Shown: positions 51,786-61,830, counted from the stretch's first letter. The stretch: DNA of 64,000 nucleotides from Prevotella sp. E13-17 (GCF_022024035.1 NZ_CP091787.1:2294001-2358000), one strand, 5' to 3'. Program-made: numbers and translations. Notes: generated from the letters alone by a model not told the origin.

Positions 51786-54653
51786 CTATTTCAACTTTGG
51801 CTTCAGTTCGTCGGGTGAGTCGTTGGTGAACATGTTGACTGCCGGAGCCTGCTTGCAATAGAAGTTGAGAATGGTTTGCATGTCGAGTTCCATCGCTGGA
51901 TGGAAATCATCACTTTGCATATAAGAAAGAATCGCTTGGCGCATCTGACGAGCCACAGGACGATTCTCCAGACGATTGCTGATGTCCATGGTTGTCATCA
52001 GCAATCGTCCTTTTCCGACCTTTGCTTCGACAAGCATGCCCAGTTTTCGCGACACATGCCACGTGTCGATGGGCTGTATGGGCGACTGATAGCTGCTGGG
52101 CAACTCCATCAGATTCATCACCTGTGCCTTATTGATAAGGTCCCACCAGTTGAGGTTTGACCAGTTATCAGTCGGGAAGCCATACTTAAACAACGGATGA
52201 GCGGTGTCGATATAGGCGCCAGTGGTATGCGGCGGACGCATCTTAAACCACGAGGTGTTCCAAAAGACTGGCAGATAGCTCTGCTTCACATCGCTACCCA
52301 GCGTCACCTTGCCGGCTGCCGTCAACAGTACGGTACCGCCTTTGCGCAGCACCTTCTGTGCTTTAGCATCTAAAGAATCGGAAATATAGACTGATCCACT
52401 TTCGGCTTCGCTCTTCTCGGGATAGACCCAGAAATCCCAATGGTTCTTATAGGAAGGAGAGAGCTGCACCTCGAGCGTCAGCTTGGCAGGTGCCTGCACA
52501 TGGGCAAGAGACATGGTCACGGTGCCCAAAGAGTGATTTTTTCCTACAGGCAGTGACTGCTGGTTCTGCAATAGTCCGCTGGCTACGACGCTGGCACTGT
52601 CATGATTGTAGATACGATAGCTGGGAGAGACGCCGGTCAATGTGGCAAATGTCGCATTGTAAGCCTCAACTGGCACACAGAGTGTGTCGGCCGTGGTATA
52701 TACAAACTGGGGGAATCGGGCCAAAGGAACAATGGCATTGCAGAACTGTGTCCAATCGCGAGCGTTACAATAGCCTTTCTCGCGCCAGAAGACATTCAGC
52801 ACACCCACAAGTGCCGTGCCTTGTCCACTGTAGTCGTTGAGGCCTAAAAGTTGGAAGCCGGCATAGTCTTTCGTACGGAGATTGCGTTCGATCTCATACT
52901 TATAGCAGAGTGTCTGCAGGTGTCCGCTGGCCATCAGAAACTTTCTATCCATCTGTGCCATCCCGTTGTCGCGCAACAGGTCACGGAAGATTTCGAAATT
53001 GCGAGCGCGATAAACACCTGTGTACTGAGACATCTCTCCAAAGTCGGGGAAAGCGCACCACTGTCCTTTCTCGTGGGTCACGACCGGACTTTCATTGGGC
53101 TTCTCGCCCTTGTAGTTGCGGGGATAGAGGATTCCATCATAGTAGTCATCGGCAGACTGTGGTGCCTTTTTGTCCCAATTCAGACCGCGTGCGCCACCTT
53201 TCACATGATAATCGGACTCTGAATCCCAAGCCCAACCGCCACCGACCGAAGCGCCTGCATAGAGTTTGGTGGGGTCGTACTTCCTCATTTCACGTACCCA
53301 GTCGTTGCAATAGCTCACCCAGTCGCCTGCTGGCTCGTTGCCTGCTGCCATCATGACGAACGAGGGATGATGACCATACTCGTCAATGATGCGCTTTGAC
53401 TCGTCCATCAGGTACTTGTCAATGGCCATACCTCGACGCAACTTCACACCGTGATTGGGCCACGTAGGACCTTCTGGCTGAAGATAGACACCTAACTTAT
53501 CGGCAGCAGCAAAGGCTGCCTCTGGAGGACAATAGGAATGGAAACGTACATGGTTGAGGCCATACTCCTTACATTTCTTGAAGATGCGCAACCATTCGGC
53601 CTCGTCGGTGGGAGGATAGCCGGTCTCGGGGAAACAGCAGTTCTCAACCGTGCCACGCAGGAATAGCGGACGACCGTTGATATATAGTTGACGCTGGCGG
53701 GCCGAAATCTCACGCAATCCGAAGGTGGTCTGATAGACATCCTCGCCAGCCTCGATGGTGAGCTGATACAGATGAGGATGAAATTCATCCCACAGCTGGG
53801 CATCGCTGCCTAAGTTTACCTTAAATATTTTCTTGTTTCCCAAGGCTTCTTTGCTCATAGTGGTGTGATAATGCTGCCCCGTCATGCTGCTCACCTCCAC
53901 ATTGACATCATACTCCCATTTAGGCAACACGCGGACGCCATCGGTGTGGTTCTCTAACTCTACCTCGATCTGTGCCGAACGCTCAGCCACATGCGGGATA
54001 ATACGCACGTGTTTGATGTTTAGTTTCTTCCACTGTGCCTGCAACTCAATCCTACCGACGATACCGTTCCAGTTGCCTTGCGTCTGGTCGGTCACGGAAT
54101 GGGAGTCTTGACCTACACACACATTCTCGATGCCATTATACACCTTGACAGCAATTTCGTTTCTGCCACCGAAGGTGATAAACTTGGTTACATCATAGCG
54201 ATGAGGCACTGACAGCGACATTTGATGTCCCACCTCCTTTCCGTTTACATACACCGTGGTCTCAATATGAGGACGCTCGAGAAACAGGGTGACGCGCTGA
54301 TTGCTCCACGAATGGGGCACATACACCTGTTTACGGTACCAAGCATTGCCCACATAGTGACGACTGGGAGTCAGAAAAAACGGGAACTTCATATCACCTT
54401 CGTGGCGATATTTCTCCATATAAGGATTGAAGTAATAGGAAGAGTCATAGAGAGAGCCTGTCCATTGGGTTTCTACCGACACACGATGCCCTTTTTCGTT
54501 GGACAGCATAGAGCCAGGCAACATCACATAATCGTCATATTGAGGTGTTTCACCCATTGCAAAATCCCATGCGCCTGCCAGCGAGATAACCTGTTGGGCA
54601 TGAATGGTTAAAGTAGCAATAGCTGCCATCAACAGGAAACTGATTCGTTTCAT
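51786..54653 (-). CDS. Glycoside hydrolase family 2-like enzyme
   Basis: This encodes 955 residues. A signal peptide (MKRISFLLMAAIATLTIHAQ) is followed by a jellyroll sugar-binding domain (HRYDVTKFITFGGRNEIAVKV), an Ig-like domain, then the TIM barrel: GLNHVRFHSYCPPEAAFAAAD, FVMMAAGNEPAGDW with the acid/base Glu, and FPDFGEMSQYTG with the likely nucleophile Glu. A long C-terminal part (about 640-955) includes DTWHVSRKLGMLVEAKVGKG, similar to domains of large Bacteroidetes GH2 enzymes. Likely periplasmic beta-glycosidase; substrate not readable. Confidence 0.82.
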   Translation of the reverse strand: MKRISFLLMAAIATLTIHAQQVISLAGAWDFAMGETPQYDDYVMLPGSMLSNEKGHRVSVETQWTGSLYDSSYYFNPYMEKYRHEGDMKFPFFLTPSRHYVGNAWYRKQVYVPHSWSNQRVTLFLERPHIETTVYVNGKEVGHQMSLSVPHRYDVTKFITFGGRNEIAVKVYNGIENVCVGQDSHSVTDQTQGNWNGIVGRIELQAQWKKLNIKHVRIIPHVAERSAQIEVELENHTDGVRVLPKWEYDVNVEVSSMTGQHYHTTMSKEALGNKKIFKVNLGSDAQLWDEFHPHLYQLTIEAGEDVYQTTFGLREISARQRQLYINGRPLFLRGTVENCCFPETGYPPTDEAEWLRIFKKCKEYGLNHVRFHSYCPPEAAFAAADKLGVYLQPEGPTWPNHGVKLRRGMAIDKYLMDESKRIIDEYGHHPSFVMMAAGNEPAGDWVSYCNDWVREMRKYDPTKLYAGASVGGGWAWDSESDYHVKGGARGLNWDKKAPQSADDYYDGILYPRNYKGEKPNESPVVTHEKGQWCAFPDFGEMSQYTGVYRARNFEIFRDLLRDNGMAQMDRKFLMASGHLQTLCYKYEIERNLRTKDYAGFQLLGLNDYSGQGTALVGVLNVFWREKGYCNARDWTQFCNAIVPLARFPQFVYTTADTLCVPVEAYNATFATLTGVSPSYRIYNHDSASVVASGLLQNQQSLPVGKNHSLGTVTMSLAHVQAPAKLTLEVQLSPSYKNHWDFWVYPEKSEAESGSVYISDSLDAKAQKVLRKGGTVLLTAAGKVTLGSDVKQSYLPVFWNTSWFKMRPPHTTGAYIDTAHPLFKYGFPTDNWSNLNWWDLINKAQVMNLMELPSSYQSPIQPIDTWHVSRKLGMLVEAKVGKGRLLMTTMDISNRLENRPVARQMRQAILSYMQSDDFHPAMELDMQTILNFYCKQAPAVNMFTNDSPDELKPKLK

Positions 54654-54682
54654 AATTATTGATTAGTTTTAGTTTGACGCGC

Positions 54683-54713
54683 CAAAGTTACAAAGAAATA
54701 AACAAAAAACAAA
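54683..54713 (-). promoter_or_regulatory. GH2 gene promoter
   Basis: The minus strand has TTTG (54710-54713), 19 nt, TAACTTTG (54683-54690). Confidence 0.65.
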
Positions 54714-54718
54714 AAAAA

Positions 54719-54751
54719 TGGCCCGAAAAGACTTTAAATCCTTTTGGGCCA
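54719..54751 (-). terminator. Thioesterase gene terminator
   Basis: TGGCCCgAAAAG and CTTTTGGGCCA make a strong stem with a T run on the minus strand, 19 nt after the thioesterase stop codon. Confidence 0.82.
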
Positions 54752-54769
54752 AAGATATCTTAGAGGTTT

Positions 54770-55198
54770 CTATTCGAGACCTTCATATTGATAGATGTCA
54801 TGCCGCCAGTTGTCGGGGAAAGCCATGGACTGATGATTCACCAGATCATAGAGTACCATAATGGAGAAACAGCGGCATTTCACCTCGTGCGTATCAACAT
54901 CGATAATGTCCTGTTCAAGATGCAGACTCTTATTGCCCACCTTCACTGCTCGTGTACGTGCGGCAATGTGATCGTCACCTTTTATCTGCGAGAAGAACTC
55001 CGACTCTATCTTCACCACGACAATAGCTACACGTTCCCAATCTACATTCTGACATACATTGGCGAAATACTCTGTCTTTGCCGTATCGTAGAACTGAAAG
55101 TAAATGGTGTTATTGACATGACCGAACTTATCTACATCATTGAATCGGATCTGGATGGGCAACACATGCCGATAGTCTTTGTTTACTTCTTGTGTCAT
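54770..55198 (-). CDS. Acyl-CoA thioesterase, 4HBT family
   Basis: This encodes 142 residues from the ATG at 55198 (MTQEVNKDYRHVLPIQIRFN). A longer frame from a TTG at 55228 is rejected because TAATTTTG on the minus strand (55233-55240) puts the transcript start there. The 4HBT hotdog signature is RFNDVDKFGHVNNTIYFQFYDTA with the catalytic Asp. The family acts on short or aromatic acyl-CoAs; this one's substrate is unknown. It stands alone between two terminators. Confidence 0.85.
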   Translation of the reverse strand: MTQEVNKDYRHVLPIQIRFNDVDKFGHVNNTIYFQFYDTAKTEYFANVCQNVDWERVAIVVVKIESEFFSQIKGDDHIAARTRAVKVGNKSLHLEQDIIDVDTHEVKCRCFSIMVLYDLVNHQSMAFPDNWRHDIYQYEGLE

Positions 55199-55305
55199 TC
55201 CTGAATTTTCTAAAGTTACTATTTTCAATGTGCAAAATTACAAATAATTTGCAAGATAAGCCCATGATTTGCAAAATTATTTCAATTAGTCAAATGGGAA
55301 ACAGA

Positions 55306-55334
55306 AAAAGTCAGCCCTACAGAGGACTGACTTT
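55306..55334 (-). terminator. Terminator overlapping the GH35 stop codon
   Basis: AAAGTCAG and CTGACTTT flank CCCTacagAGG; the TAG of the GH35 gene (55317-55319) is inside the loop side of the stem. T-rich sequence follows on the minus strand. Confidence 0.72.
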
Positions 55335-57359
55335 AACAGACTTCACACTTTCGCCTGGAGTTTGATCTGCTTCACGTGGAAGATAGATTGGGGCTCCACT
55401 CTGAAGAGGCTGTATGCGAAGTTCCAACGTGGTGCAACCTTTAGGCAAACGCCATAAGCCATACAGGAACGGACGACCATATTGGAAATGGTCTGCAATC
55501 AACTTGCCATCGGCATAAAGACGGGCACAATCGCCTTGATAGTCAACTGCCAACAACAGTTCTCCTGTCGGGCGCTCACCTTGCATGAAAGGCAGATTGA
55601 TCCGATAGACGGCTGCCTGCTGCCAGTCGGCTTCTGTGGGAGCCTCTGCAACCTTTTGTGCACCAATAGTGATTGTTCGCAAGGGGCCTGCCTCATGTAT
55701 TTTCTCACAAGTGGCTAGATAGAGCATATCGGTATGAGGGCGCACTTCGAGGAACAAACGTTCGGCCTCTTTCTTACTCAACAGATACATATTATTATAA
55801 ATAGGTGTGTCCTTCCCCTGGGGCTTCACGTTCTTCAGCAGCTTACCACTCTGCAGGCAGATTGTTGTGGGAATGCCAGGTATCTGCATGAAGTAGATCT
55901 TGCCATTGCGCTTAGCCACCAGTTGCGCCGTAGCATACCGTATGCCGTCGATGTTGATGGGGAAGATAGCCATTGCACCAGCAGGAATGGTAAGCTTTGG
56001 CAAGCAAACGCCACATGCTTTCAGGCTTACGCGACGTTTTGCAGAGAGGTGCTGCAGACGTTCATAATTGTTCACAAAGATGAAACCACTGCCATTCTGA
56101 CTTCTCACCGACCAGCGCAACTGTCTGTCGTCGCCTTTCTTCAGGTCTTGACTCACGGGAAACGAGGGTTCCATCGTTGCTAGCTGCTGACCATAGTCGT
56201 GCATAAACAAATGCAGTGGACGCAATGCGTAGAAGTGAGGGTTGGTCTGTCCAAACTCTCCTATAGGCGCTTGGAAGTCATAGTTCTTCACTGGCATATC
56301 ATTATAGTTGGTAGCCGGCGTTCGCTGGTTCTCATTCAACGTCATAATACCTTCTGGGTTGGTTCCTCCATGATACATATAGTAGCCCAACAGGTTGGAC
56401 CCAGAACCCAACTTCACCAATGCCATGGAATAGGCATCCTCGGAATAGACATAAGGACGACGATGATAGGCCGTAGCCATACCACCACCCAGCTCACAGG
56501 TGAAATAAGGATAGACACCACTGTCGGCTGCAGAAGATGAAACCTCAGCACCATCGGATGCTGCCGATGGTGACTCGCCCATCGCAGTAGCGGGCTTGAC
56601 ACCCTCCTTAAAGTTGAATGCCTTATAATAGTTGCCAACAGTCTCCTGAAGTGAACGCTCCCAGAAGCCGTCGGCATAGTCGCCATAGAGGGGTATCATC
56701 TCGCCAAAGGGCACAGGAGTAGCCAGTTCTGGCCAACCGGTACGCGTATAGAATGGCAGGTCGTAGCCAATCTGAAGGGCTATCTTTTTCAGTGCCATCA
56801 AATACTCACCACGTCCGCGATACTCATTATCAAATTGTGCGGCAACAACGGGGCCACCATCTTTCCATTGCAATCCTTGTACCTGAGTAAAAATCTGACG
56901 ATAGAGACGCTCCACATAATTTAAAAAGACAGGATCCTGTTGGCGCACTTTGCAGCCCTTTGTGAAGATCCAGTCGGGAATGCCACCATTGCGAACCTCG
57001 CCATGACAGAACGGGCCGAGGCGAAGTACCACTGGTATCTCTTCCTTTTTGCATACCTCGAGAAAACGACGCAGGTTGCGTTGACCGTCCCAACGGAAAA
57101 TACCCTCCTGCTCTTCTACATGGTTCCAAAACACATAGGTGGCTATCATAGTAACCCCACCCTCTTTCATCAACCGCACCTCTCGTGTCCACTCTTCGGC
57201 TGGCACACGTGAATAGTGTATCTCGCCCATCACCGGACAGATGCGATGCCCATCGATAATGAGACTATGACGATCCCAGGTCACTGGTTTCCCGAAATCA
57301 GAAGCATAACAGCCTGCAGCCATCAGCCACAAGCAAGCAGATAGAAGTAGTTTGTTCAT
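55317..57359 (-). CDS. Glycoside hydrolase family 35 beta-galactosidase
   Basis: This encodes 680 residues from MNKLLLSACLWLMAAGCYAS (signal peptide). GH35 motifs: GEIHYSRVPAEEWTREVRLM, LRLGPFCHGEVRNGGIPDW, VVAAQFDNEYRG with the acid Glu, and YFTCELGGGMATA with the nucleophile Glu. C-terminal jellyroll domains follow (ARLYADGKLIADHFQYGRPF). It probably removes terminal beta-galactose from plant or host glycans in the periplasm. It starts 8 nt after xth, so it is read from the same message. Confidence 0.92.
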   Translation of the reverse strand: MNKLLLSACLWLMAAGCYASDFGKPVTWDRHSLIIDGHRICPVMGEIHYSRVPAEEWTREVRLMKEGGVTMIATYVFWNHVEEQEGIFRWDGQRNLRRFLEVCKKEEIPVVLRLGPFCHGEVRNGGIPDWIFTKGCKVRQQDPVFLNYVERLYRQIFTQVQGLQWKDGGPVVAAQFDNEYRGRGEYLMALKKIALQIGYDLPFYTRTGWPELATPVPFGEMIPLYGDYADGFWERSLQETVGNYYKAFNFKEGVKPATAMGESPSAASDGAEVSSSAADSGVYPYFTCELGGGMATAYHRRPYVYSEDAYSMALVKLGSGSNLLGYYMYHGGTNPEGIMTLNENQRTPATNYNDMPVKNYDFQAPIGEFGQTNPHFYALRPLHLFMHDYGQQLATMEPSFPVSQDLKKGDDRQLRWSVRSQNGSGFIFVNNYERLQHLSAKRRVSLKACGVCLPKLTIPAGAMAIFPINIDGIRYATAQLVAKRNGKIYFMQIPGIPTTICLQSGKLLKNVKPQGKDTPIYNNMYLLSKKEAERLFLEVRPHTDMLYLATCEKIHEAGPLRTITIGAQKVAEAPTEADWQQAAVYRINLPFMQGERPTGELLLAVDYQGDCARLYADGKLIADHFQYGRPFLYGLWRLPKGCTTLELRIQPLQSGAPIYLPREADQTPGESVKSVKVSPL

Positions 57360-57367
57360 GATGATGA

Positions 57368-58117
57368 TTATTTTAGTATCAGTTCTACCGGACAATGGTC
57401 GCTGCCCATGATATCAACATGTATCTTTGCATCCTCAATCCTTGACATCAAGCGTTCTGAAGCTACGAAATAGTCAATACGCCAGCCAACATTCTTTTGA
57501 CGGGCTTGGAAGCGATAAGACCACCATGAGTACACAACCTCGTCGGGATACTTCCAGCGGAAGGTATCTATGAAGCCTGAACCCAACAATTCGCTGAACT
57601 TGCCCCGTTCTTCGTCGGTAAACCCAGGATTCATGTGATTGGTCTTGGGATTCTTCAGGTCTATTTCCTGATGAGCTACATTTAGATCACCACAGAGAAT
57701 GACAGGTTTCTGTTCGTCTAAGTGCTTCAGATAGCAACGGAACTGGTCTTCCCACGACATGCGATAGTCTAAACGTTTCAATCCATCTTGTGAGTTTGGC
57801 GTGTAGCAGCACACCAGATAAAACTCTGGCATCTCCAATGTGATAACGCGTCCCTCGTGATCATGCTCATCAACACCAATACCCATTGTCACACTCTGCG
57901 GCTGATGCTTAGTGTAAATAGCTGTACCAGAATAGCCCTTCTTATCGGCATAGTTCCAAAAGGACTGATAACCATCGAACTGCAGGTCCAACTGTCCTGC
58001 CTGCATCTTTGTCTCCTGCAGGCAGAAAAAGTCGGCATCCAACTCACGAAAGACATCACTGAACCCCTTGCCTGCGCAAGCCCTCAATCCGTTAACGTTC
58101 CAACTTACAAATTTCAT
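57368..58117 (-). CDS. xth: Exodeoxyribonuclease III
   Basis: This encodes 249 residues from MKFVSWNVNGLRAC. Active-site motifs: FFCLQETKMQ (metal Glu), YSGTAIYTK, ILCGDLNVAHQEIDL, FIDTFRWKYPDEVVYSWWSYR and the terminal GSDHCPVEL. It acts as an AP endonuclease and 3' repair exonuclease. It is sandwiched between an outer-membrane-protein gene and GH35 in one tight run. Confidence 0.95.
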   Translation of the reverse strand: MKFVSWNVNGLRACAGKGFSDVFRELDADFFCLQETKMQAGQLDLQFDGYQSFWNYADKKGYSGTAIYTKHQPQSVTMGIGVDEHDHEGRVITLEMPEFYLVCCYTPNSQDGLKRLDYRMSWEDQFRCYLKHLDEQKPVILCGDLNVAHQEIDLKNPKTNHMNPGFTDEERGKFSELLGSGFIDTFRWKYPDEVVYSWWSYRFQARQKNVGWRIDYFVASERLMSRIEDAKIHVDIMGSDHCPVELILK

Positions 58118-58147
58118 GTTTAAAGAAAGCAATACCTAATATTATTA

Positions 58148-58960
58148 TTAGAAAGCAATACCTATCGTAAACTGATGCATCTTGGGAGCACCACTCTTCT
58201 TGAAGAAATCCATGGGTGAATACTTACAATAGATGGCCGGCAGATAAGGGGCGTGAACCTGCATGAATGCATCGATGGTGACAGGACGCTGACCAATGGA
58301 TTTTGTATTGATATCATACGTTTCCTCGCCAAGTTCAAATTGCCGATTGGCGTGCGCCCAGAAATTGAAGTTCACAAGGCCGCCCAAGGTGACATAGCAC
58401 TTTTGTTCACTATCAAAATAGTGGGTATAAAGCAACGGTACCTGAACACTGGTGACATGCAATGCCACTTTCTTGTCGGCTGCATTGATAGGGAAGGCTG
58501 ACAGCCCCATAATGCCGTCTGCATCTTTCATCCAGAAACCGTCGTTGGCCGACATGCGATAGTTGCGCCAGTCGATGCCCACACCGATACTCCAGGCATT
58601 CTTAGCACCATAGGGATACCAATTGGTTCTTACACCCAGAGCCACATCAAAAGAGGGCCACAGGTTAAATGATCCCATATCGGCATCGAGCATCGTGTTA
58701 AGACCTATCTGGATATAAGGGACGCTTTTCACATCGCCCGCATCCAACCTTTTGTTTTTCGAACGCTTCACCTGGATGCCGCACCACGACTTTTTGTCTT
58801 TCGCAACACTGTCGTTGAGAATGATTTTGGGTGCTTTGTCGCGAGTCACGACAGTTACTTTCTCAACATTGTCCACAACGATAGTATCAGCAGTCTCGGC
58901 AGCCATTGACCACGATGAGGCAGCAATAAGTAGAGCCGCAAGAATAGTTTTAGCTTTCAT
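58148..58960 (-). CDS. Outer membrane beta-barrel protein
   Basis: This encodes 270 residues. The signal peptide MKAKTILAALLIAASSWSMAAE is followed by a Ser/Val/Asp linker and then a barrel of about eight to ten strands with aromatic girdles (SFNLWPSFDVALGVRTNWYPYG, WSIGVGIDWRNYRM, PLLYTHYFD), ending in QFTIGIAF, a typical C-terminal barrel strand. The function is unknown. It precedes xth by 30 nt. A TACCTTTG -7 box lies at 59003-59010 on the minus strand. Confidence 0.8.
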   Translation of the reverse strand: MKAKTILAALLIAASSWSMAAETADTIVVDNVEKVTVVTRDKAPKIILNDSVAKDKKSWCGIQVKRSKNKRLDAGDVKSVPYIQIGLNTMLDADMGSFNLWPSFDVALGVRTNWYPYGAKNAWSIGVGIDWRNYRMSANDGFWMKDADGIMGLSAFPINAADKKVALHVTSVQVPLLYTHYFDSEQKCYVTLGGLVNFNFWAHANRQFELGEETYDINTKSIGQRPVTIDAFMQVHAPYLPAIYCKYSPMDFFKKSGAPKMHQFTIGIAF

Positions 58961-59050
58961 TATTTGATTGGTTTATTTGATTGGTTTATTACATATTGCT
59001 TGCAAAGGTAAGCATTATTTATGAAAACCACAATGAAAGAAACAAAAAAA

Positions 59051-59078
59051 TGGCAGTTCCATCGATATGAAACTGCCA
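59051..59078 (-). terminator. ribH terminator
   Basis: TGGCAGTT and AACTGCCA form a stem around a partly self-complementary loop, followed by a T run on the minus strand, 21 nt past the ribH stop. Confidence 0.82.
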
Positions 59079-59098
59079 TTATAGAAACCACTAAAGAA

Positions 59099-59575
59099 TT
59101 AAAACTTTGCCATCTTTATGGCAACTACAGCACACTCATCACCCTTGTTGCCAAGTTTGCCGCCAGCACGATCCAACGCCTGTTGCAGGTCATTGGTGGT
59201 CAGCAGGCCATAGACAACCGGTATATTGCTTGTGGCATTCAAGCGAGCAATACCAGCGGTCACCCCCTGACAGATATAGTCAAAGTGGGGCGTCTCACCA
59301 CGAATCACACTACCCAAGATGATGATGGCATCATAACCATCATTGAGCGTCATCTGGTGTGCACCATAAATCAGCTCAAAAGAACCGGGCACAGTCTTCA
59401 CGTGGATATTTTCAGTCAGCGCGCCATGCTTCTCCAGTGTTTTCACACAACCTTCGAGAAGGGCCCCAGTAATCTCGGGATTCCACTCTGCCACCACAAT
59501 GCCAAAAGTCATATTTGAGGCATCGGGAACGGCATTGAAGTCGTAGTCGCTCAAATTATGCAGGGCTGTAGCCAT
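59099..59575 (-). CDS. ribH: 6,7-Dimethyl-8-ribityllumazine synthase
   Basis: This encodes 158 residues. It makes the riboflavin precursor lumazine. Motifs: [51 protein letters not shown] (with catalytic His) and [21 protein letters not shown]. It follows the TPR protein gene by 24 nt in a common Bacteroidetes arrangement; no FMN riboswitch is visible upstream. Confidence 0.96.
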   Translation of the reverse strand: MATALHNLSDYDFNAVPDASNMTFGIVVAEWNPEITGALLEGCVKTLEKHGALTENIHVKTVPGSFELIYGAHQMTLNDGYDAIIILGSVIRGETPHFDYICQGVTAGIARLNATSNIPVVYGLLTTNDLQQALDRAGGKLGNKGDECAVVAIKMAKF

Positions 59576-59599
59576 CGTTATTATTCAATTAATGTAAAC

Positions 59600-60292
59600 T
59601 TACTCTTTTACACGCTCGATGTAAGCATCGATAGTGTTATACTTCACCCACTGATAGTAGTTGTCCTTGATGCGCTGATAAAGCTTCAGGGCATCGGCCT
59701 TCTTACCCTGGCTCTCCAAAATCTCACCAGCCTGAATCAGGAATCCGGGAGACAGTGTACTGTTATCAGCCATGTCGGCAGCCTTCACCAGTGTCTTCAC
59801 AGCATCATCAAGTTTATTCTGACTTGCCTCGATGTTTCCCTCGGCAGCCTTTGCTGAAGGTGAAATCATCTGATCGTCTTCTGTATCAAACTCGTCGAAA
59901 TACTCTGCAGCTTCATCCAACTGACCCAGACGGGCGCAGCAGATACCGGCATAGAGGTTGGCCAGGTTACCAGCCTTCGTTGAGCTGTACTCATCAGCAA
60001 TAGTCTTGAAACCAGCATGACCCAGGCTATCGCCCTCAAGAGCCATCTTGAACAACTCAGGCATATCGCCCTGAACTGCCATTCCGTAATACTCCTGAGC
60101 CTTTGCCATTTCGGTGCTGGCCTTCACTTGCTGCTTGCTGCTGTAGTTACTCCAGAACAGGCAAGCCAATACAGCTACAACAGCCACACTAACACCGCAA
60201 ATAATTGCTTTCTTGTACTTGAGGATGAAAGCCTCACTCTGATTCAGTGCCTCCTTGATTTCGGGAGCACCGTTGTTGTTGTTTTCTGCCAT
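59600..60292 (-). CDS. TPR-containing membrane protein
   Basis: This encodes 230 residues. A membrane helix (AIICGVSVAVVAVLACLFW, about 33-51) lies near the N-terminus; the rest is TPR-like helices, for example KAGNLANLYAGICCARLGQLDEAA and LDDAVKTLVKAADMADNS. The layout resembles the YfgM/TPR_21 type of periplasmic chaperone-linked proteins. It is first in the operon with ribH; a TATCTTTG box is at 60337-60344 on the minus strand. Confidence 0.82.
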   Translation of the reverse strand: MAENNNNGAPEIKEALNQSEAFILKYKKAIICGVSVAVVAVLACLFWSNYSSKQQVKASTEMAKAQEYYGMAVQGDMPELFKMALEGDSLGHAGFKTIADEYSSTKAGNLANLYAGICCARLGQLDEAAEYFDEFDTEDDQMISPSAKAAEGNIEASQNKLDDAVKTLVKAADMADNSTLSPGFLIQAGEILESQGKKADALKLYQRIKDNYYQWVKYNTIDAYIERVKE

Positions 60293-60438
60293 TTTATTTG
60301 TTATTTTATTTTATGTTCACACAACTTTTGCGGGCGCAAAGATAATGAAAATATTGCACATAGTGAAATTTATTCCTTGTTTTTTTCTTTTTTAAGTCTG
60401 AAAAGCAGTAACTTTGCACTGAAAAAGACAGAAAAAGC

Positions 60439-61527
60439 ATGATCCTGGAGCGTTTATCCATTATTAATTATAAGAACATAGAGGGAGCAGACTTGAAGCT
60501 CTCGCCTAAATTCAATTGTTTCATTGGTCACAACGGTGCAGGCAAAACCAATGTACTCGATGCTATCTATTTTCTGTCGTTCTGTCACTCGGCACAGACG
60601 GTTCAAGACTCGCTGGCCATTCAGCATGACAAGGACTTTTTCCTGTTAGAGGGACGCTATTCAGACTTCAGCATATCCTGTGGTATGAAAAGAGGTACCA
60701 AAAAGGTGTTCAAGCGAGACAAAAAGACCTACCAACGGCTCTCCGAGCACATCGGCCTGATACCTATTGTATTAGTATCGCCAGCCGACGCGCTGCTGAT
60801 TGAAGGTGGCAGCGAAGAACGACGCCGACTCATGGATCAGGTGATAGCCCAATTAGATCGAACATATATAGAATCACTGAATCGCTATAACAAGGCACTC
60901 ATGCAGCGCAATGCGATGCTGAAGATTGAAGACCACGAGCCCGACCCTGCCCTACTCTCACTGTGGGAAGAACAGATGGCGCACGAAGGAGAGACCATCT
61001 ACCGAAAGCGACGGACATTTGTAGAACAGTTGGTTCCGATGTTTCAGCAGTTCTACGCCATGATTTCTGATGGACGCGAACAGGTGTCGCTCAGCTATAC
61101 ATCCCACTGTCAACGAGGACCACTGCTCGAAGTGATTCAGCGCGACCGCATGAAAGACAGAGCTGTGGGCTATTCGCTTCACGGCATTCACCGCGACGAC
61201 CTCGAGATCATGCTGGATGGACACCCCATGCGTCGTGAAGGTTCACAGGGGCAACTCAAGACGTTTGTCATTGCGCTGAAGTTGGCACAATTCAACTTTC
61301 TGAAACAGACCAATGCCCACACCACTCCAATCTTGCTCTTGGACGACATCTTCGACAAACTGGATGCGCAGCGTGTGGAACAAATCATCAAGCTGGTGTC
61401 TGGAGAACAGTTTGGACAGATTTTTATCACCGATACCAACCGCGACCACTTAGACCAAATCCTGGCACAAGGGCAATTCGACTATCAGTTGTTCACGGTT
61501 GAAAACGGTAGTATCACTACAAAATAA
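60439..61527 (+). CDS. recF: DNA replication and repair protein RecF
   Basis: This encodes 362 residues. It loads RecA at single-strand gaps. Motifs: NYKNIEGADLKLSPKFNCFIG, P-loop GHNGAGKTN, ABC-type signature LRREGSQGQ-like REGSQGQLKTFVIALKLAQ and Walker B PILLLDDIFDKLD. A TAACTTTG -7 box is at 60409-60416. The DUF721 gene follows 12 nt later, the usual partner. Confidence 0.95.
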   Translation: MILERLSIINYKNIEGADLKLSPKFNCFIGHNGAGKTNVLDAIYFLSFCHSAQTVQDSLAIQHDKDFFLLEGRYSDFSISCGMKRGTKKVFKRDKKTYQRLSEHIGLIPIVLVSPADALLIEGGSEERRRLMDQVIAQLDRTYIESLNRYNKALMQRNAMLKIEDHEPDPALLSLWEEQMAHEGETIYRKRRTFVEQLVPMFQQFYAMISDGREQVSLSYTSHCQRGPLLEVIQRDRMKDRAVGYSLHGIHRDDLEIMLDGHPMRREGSQGQLKTFVIALKLAQFNFLKQTNAHTTPILLLDDIFDKLDAQRVEQIIKLVSGEQFGQIFITDTNRDHLDQILAQGQFDYQLFTVENGSITTK

Positions 61528-61539
61528 CATTCTTCAACT

Positions 61540-61830
61540 ATGTTTAAACGCGACGTACAAGAACTTAAAAAACTGGTATTACGCAACATACGACAGCAAG
61601 GATTGGAAACACCTCTACTACAAAAGCGACTGATAGAGGCATGGCCTATCGTGGCTGGCGAGGTCATAGCTCGCTATACCACCGATGTGCGTATCTACAA
61701 TCAGACATTGCACGTGCGACTGAGCATCCCTGCCCTCCGTGCCGATCTCTCTATGCGCCGCCAAGAATACGTACGCCGTTTAAACGAATATGTCGGCAAC
61801 CAGGTGATTGCCGACATACAGTTTCGTTGA
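61540..61830 (+). CDS. DUF721 (DciA-like) protein
   Basis: This encodes 96 residues. The motif pattern AWPIVAGEVIARYTTDVRIYNQTLHVRLSIPALRADL fits DUF721, related to the DciA helicase-loading proteins. It is encoded 12 nt after recF and is likely co-transcribed. It has the small KH-like core only, without a long tail. A role at the replication fork or in DNA repair is inferred from family and context. Confidence 0.88.
   Translation: MFKRDVQELKKLVLRNIRQQGLETPLLQKRLIEAWPIVAGEVIARYTTDVRIYNQTLHVRLSIPALRADLSMRRQEYVRRLNEYVGNQVIADIQFR

Noticed and set aside
59576..59600. FMN riboswitch before ribH
   Set aside because: Only 24 nt separate the TPR gene and ribH, and no FMN aptamer motifs are seen upstream of the operon.
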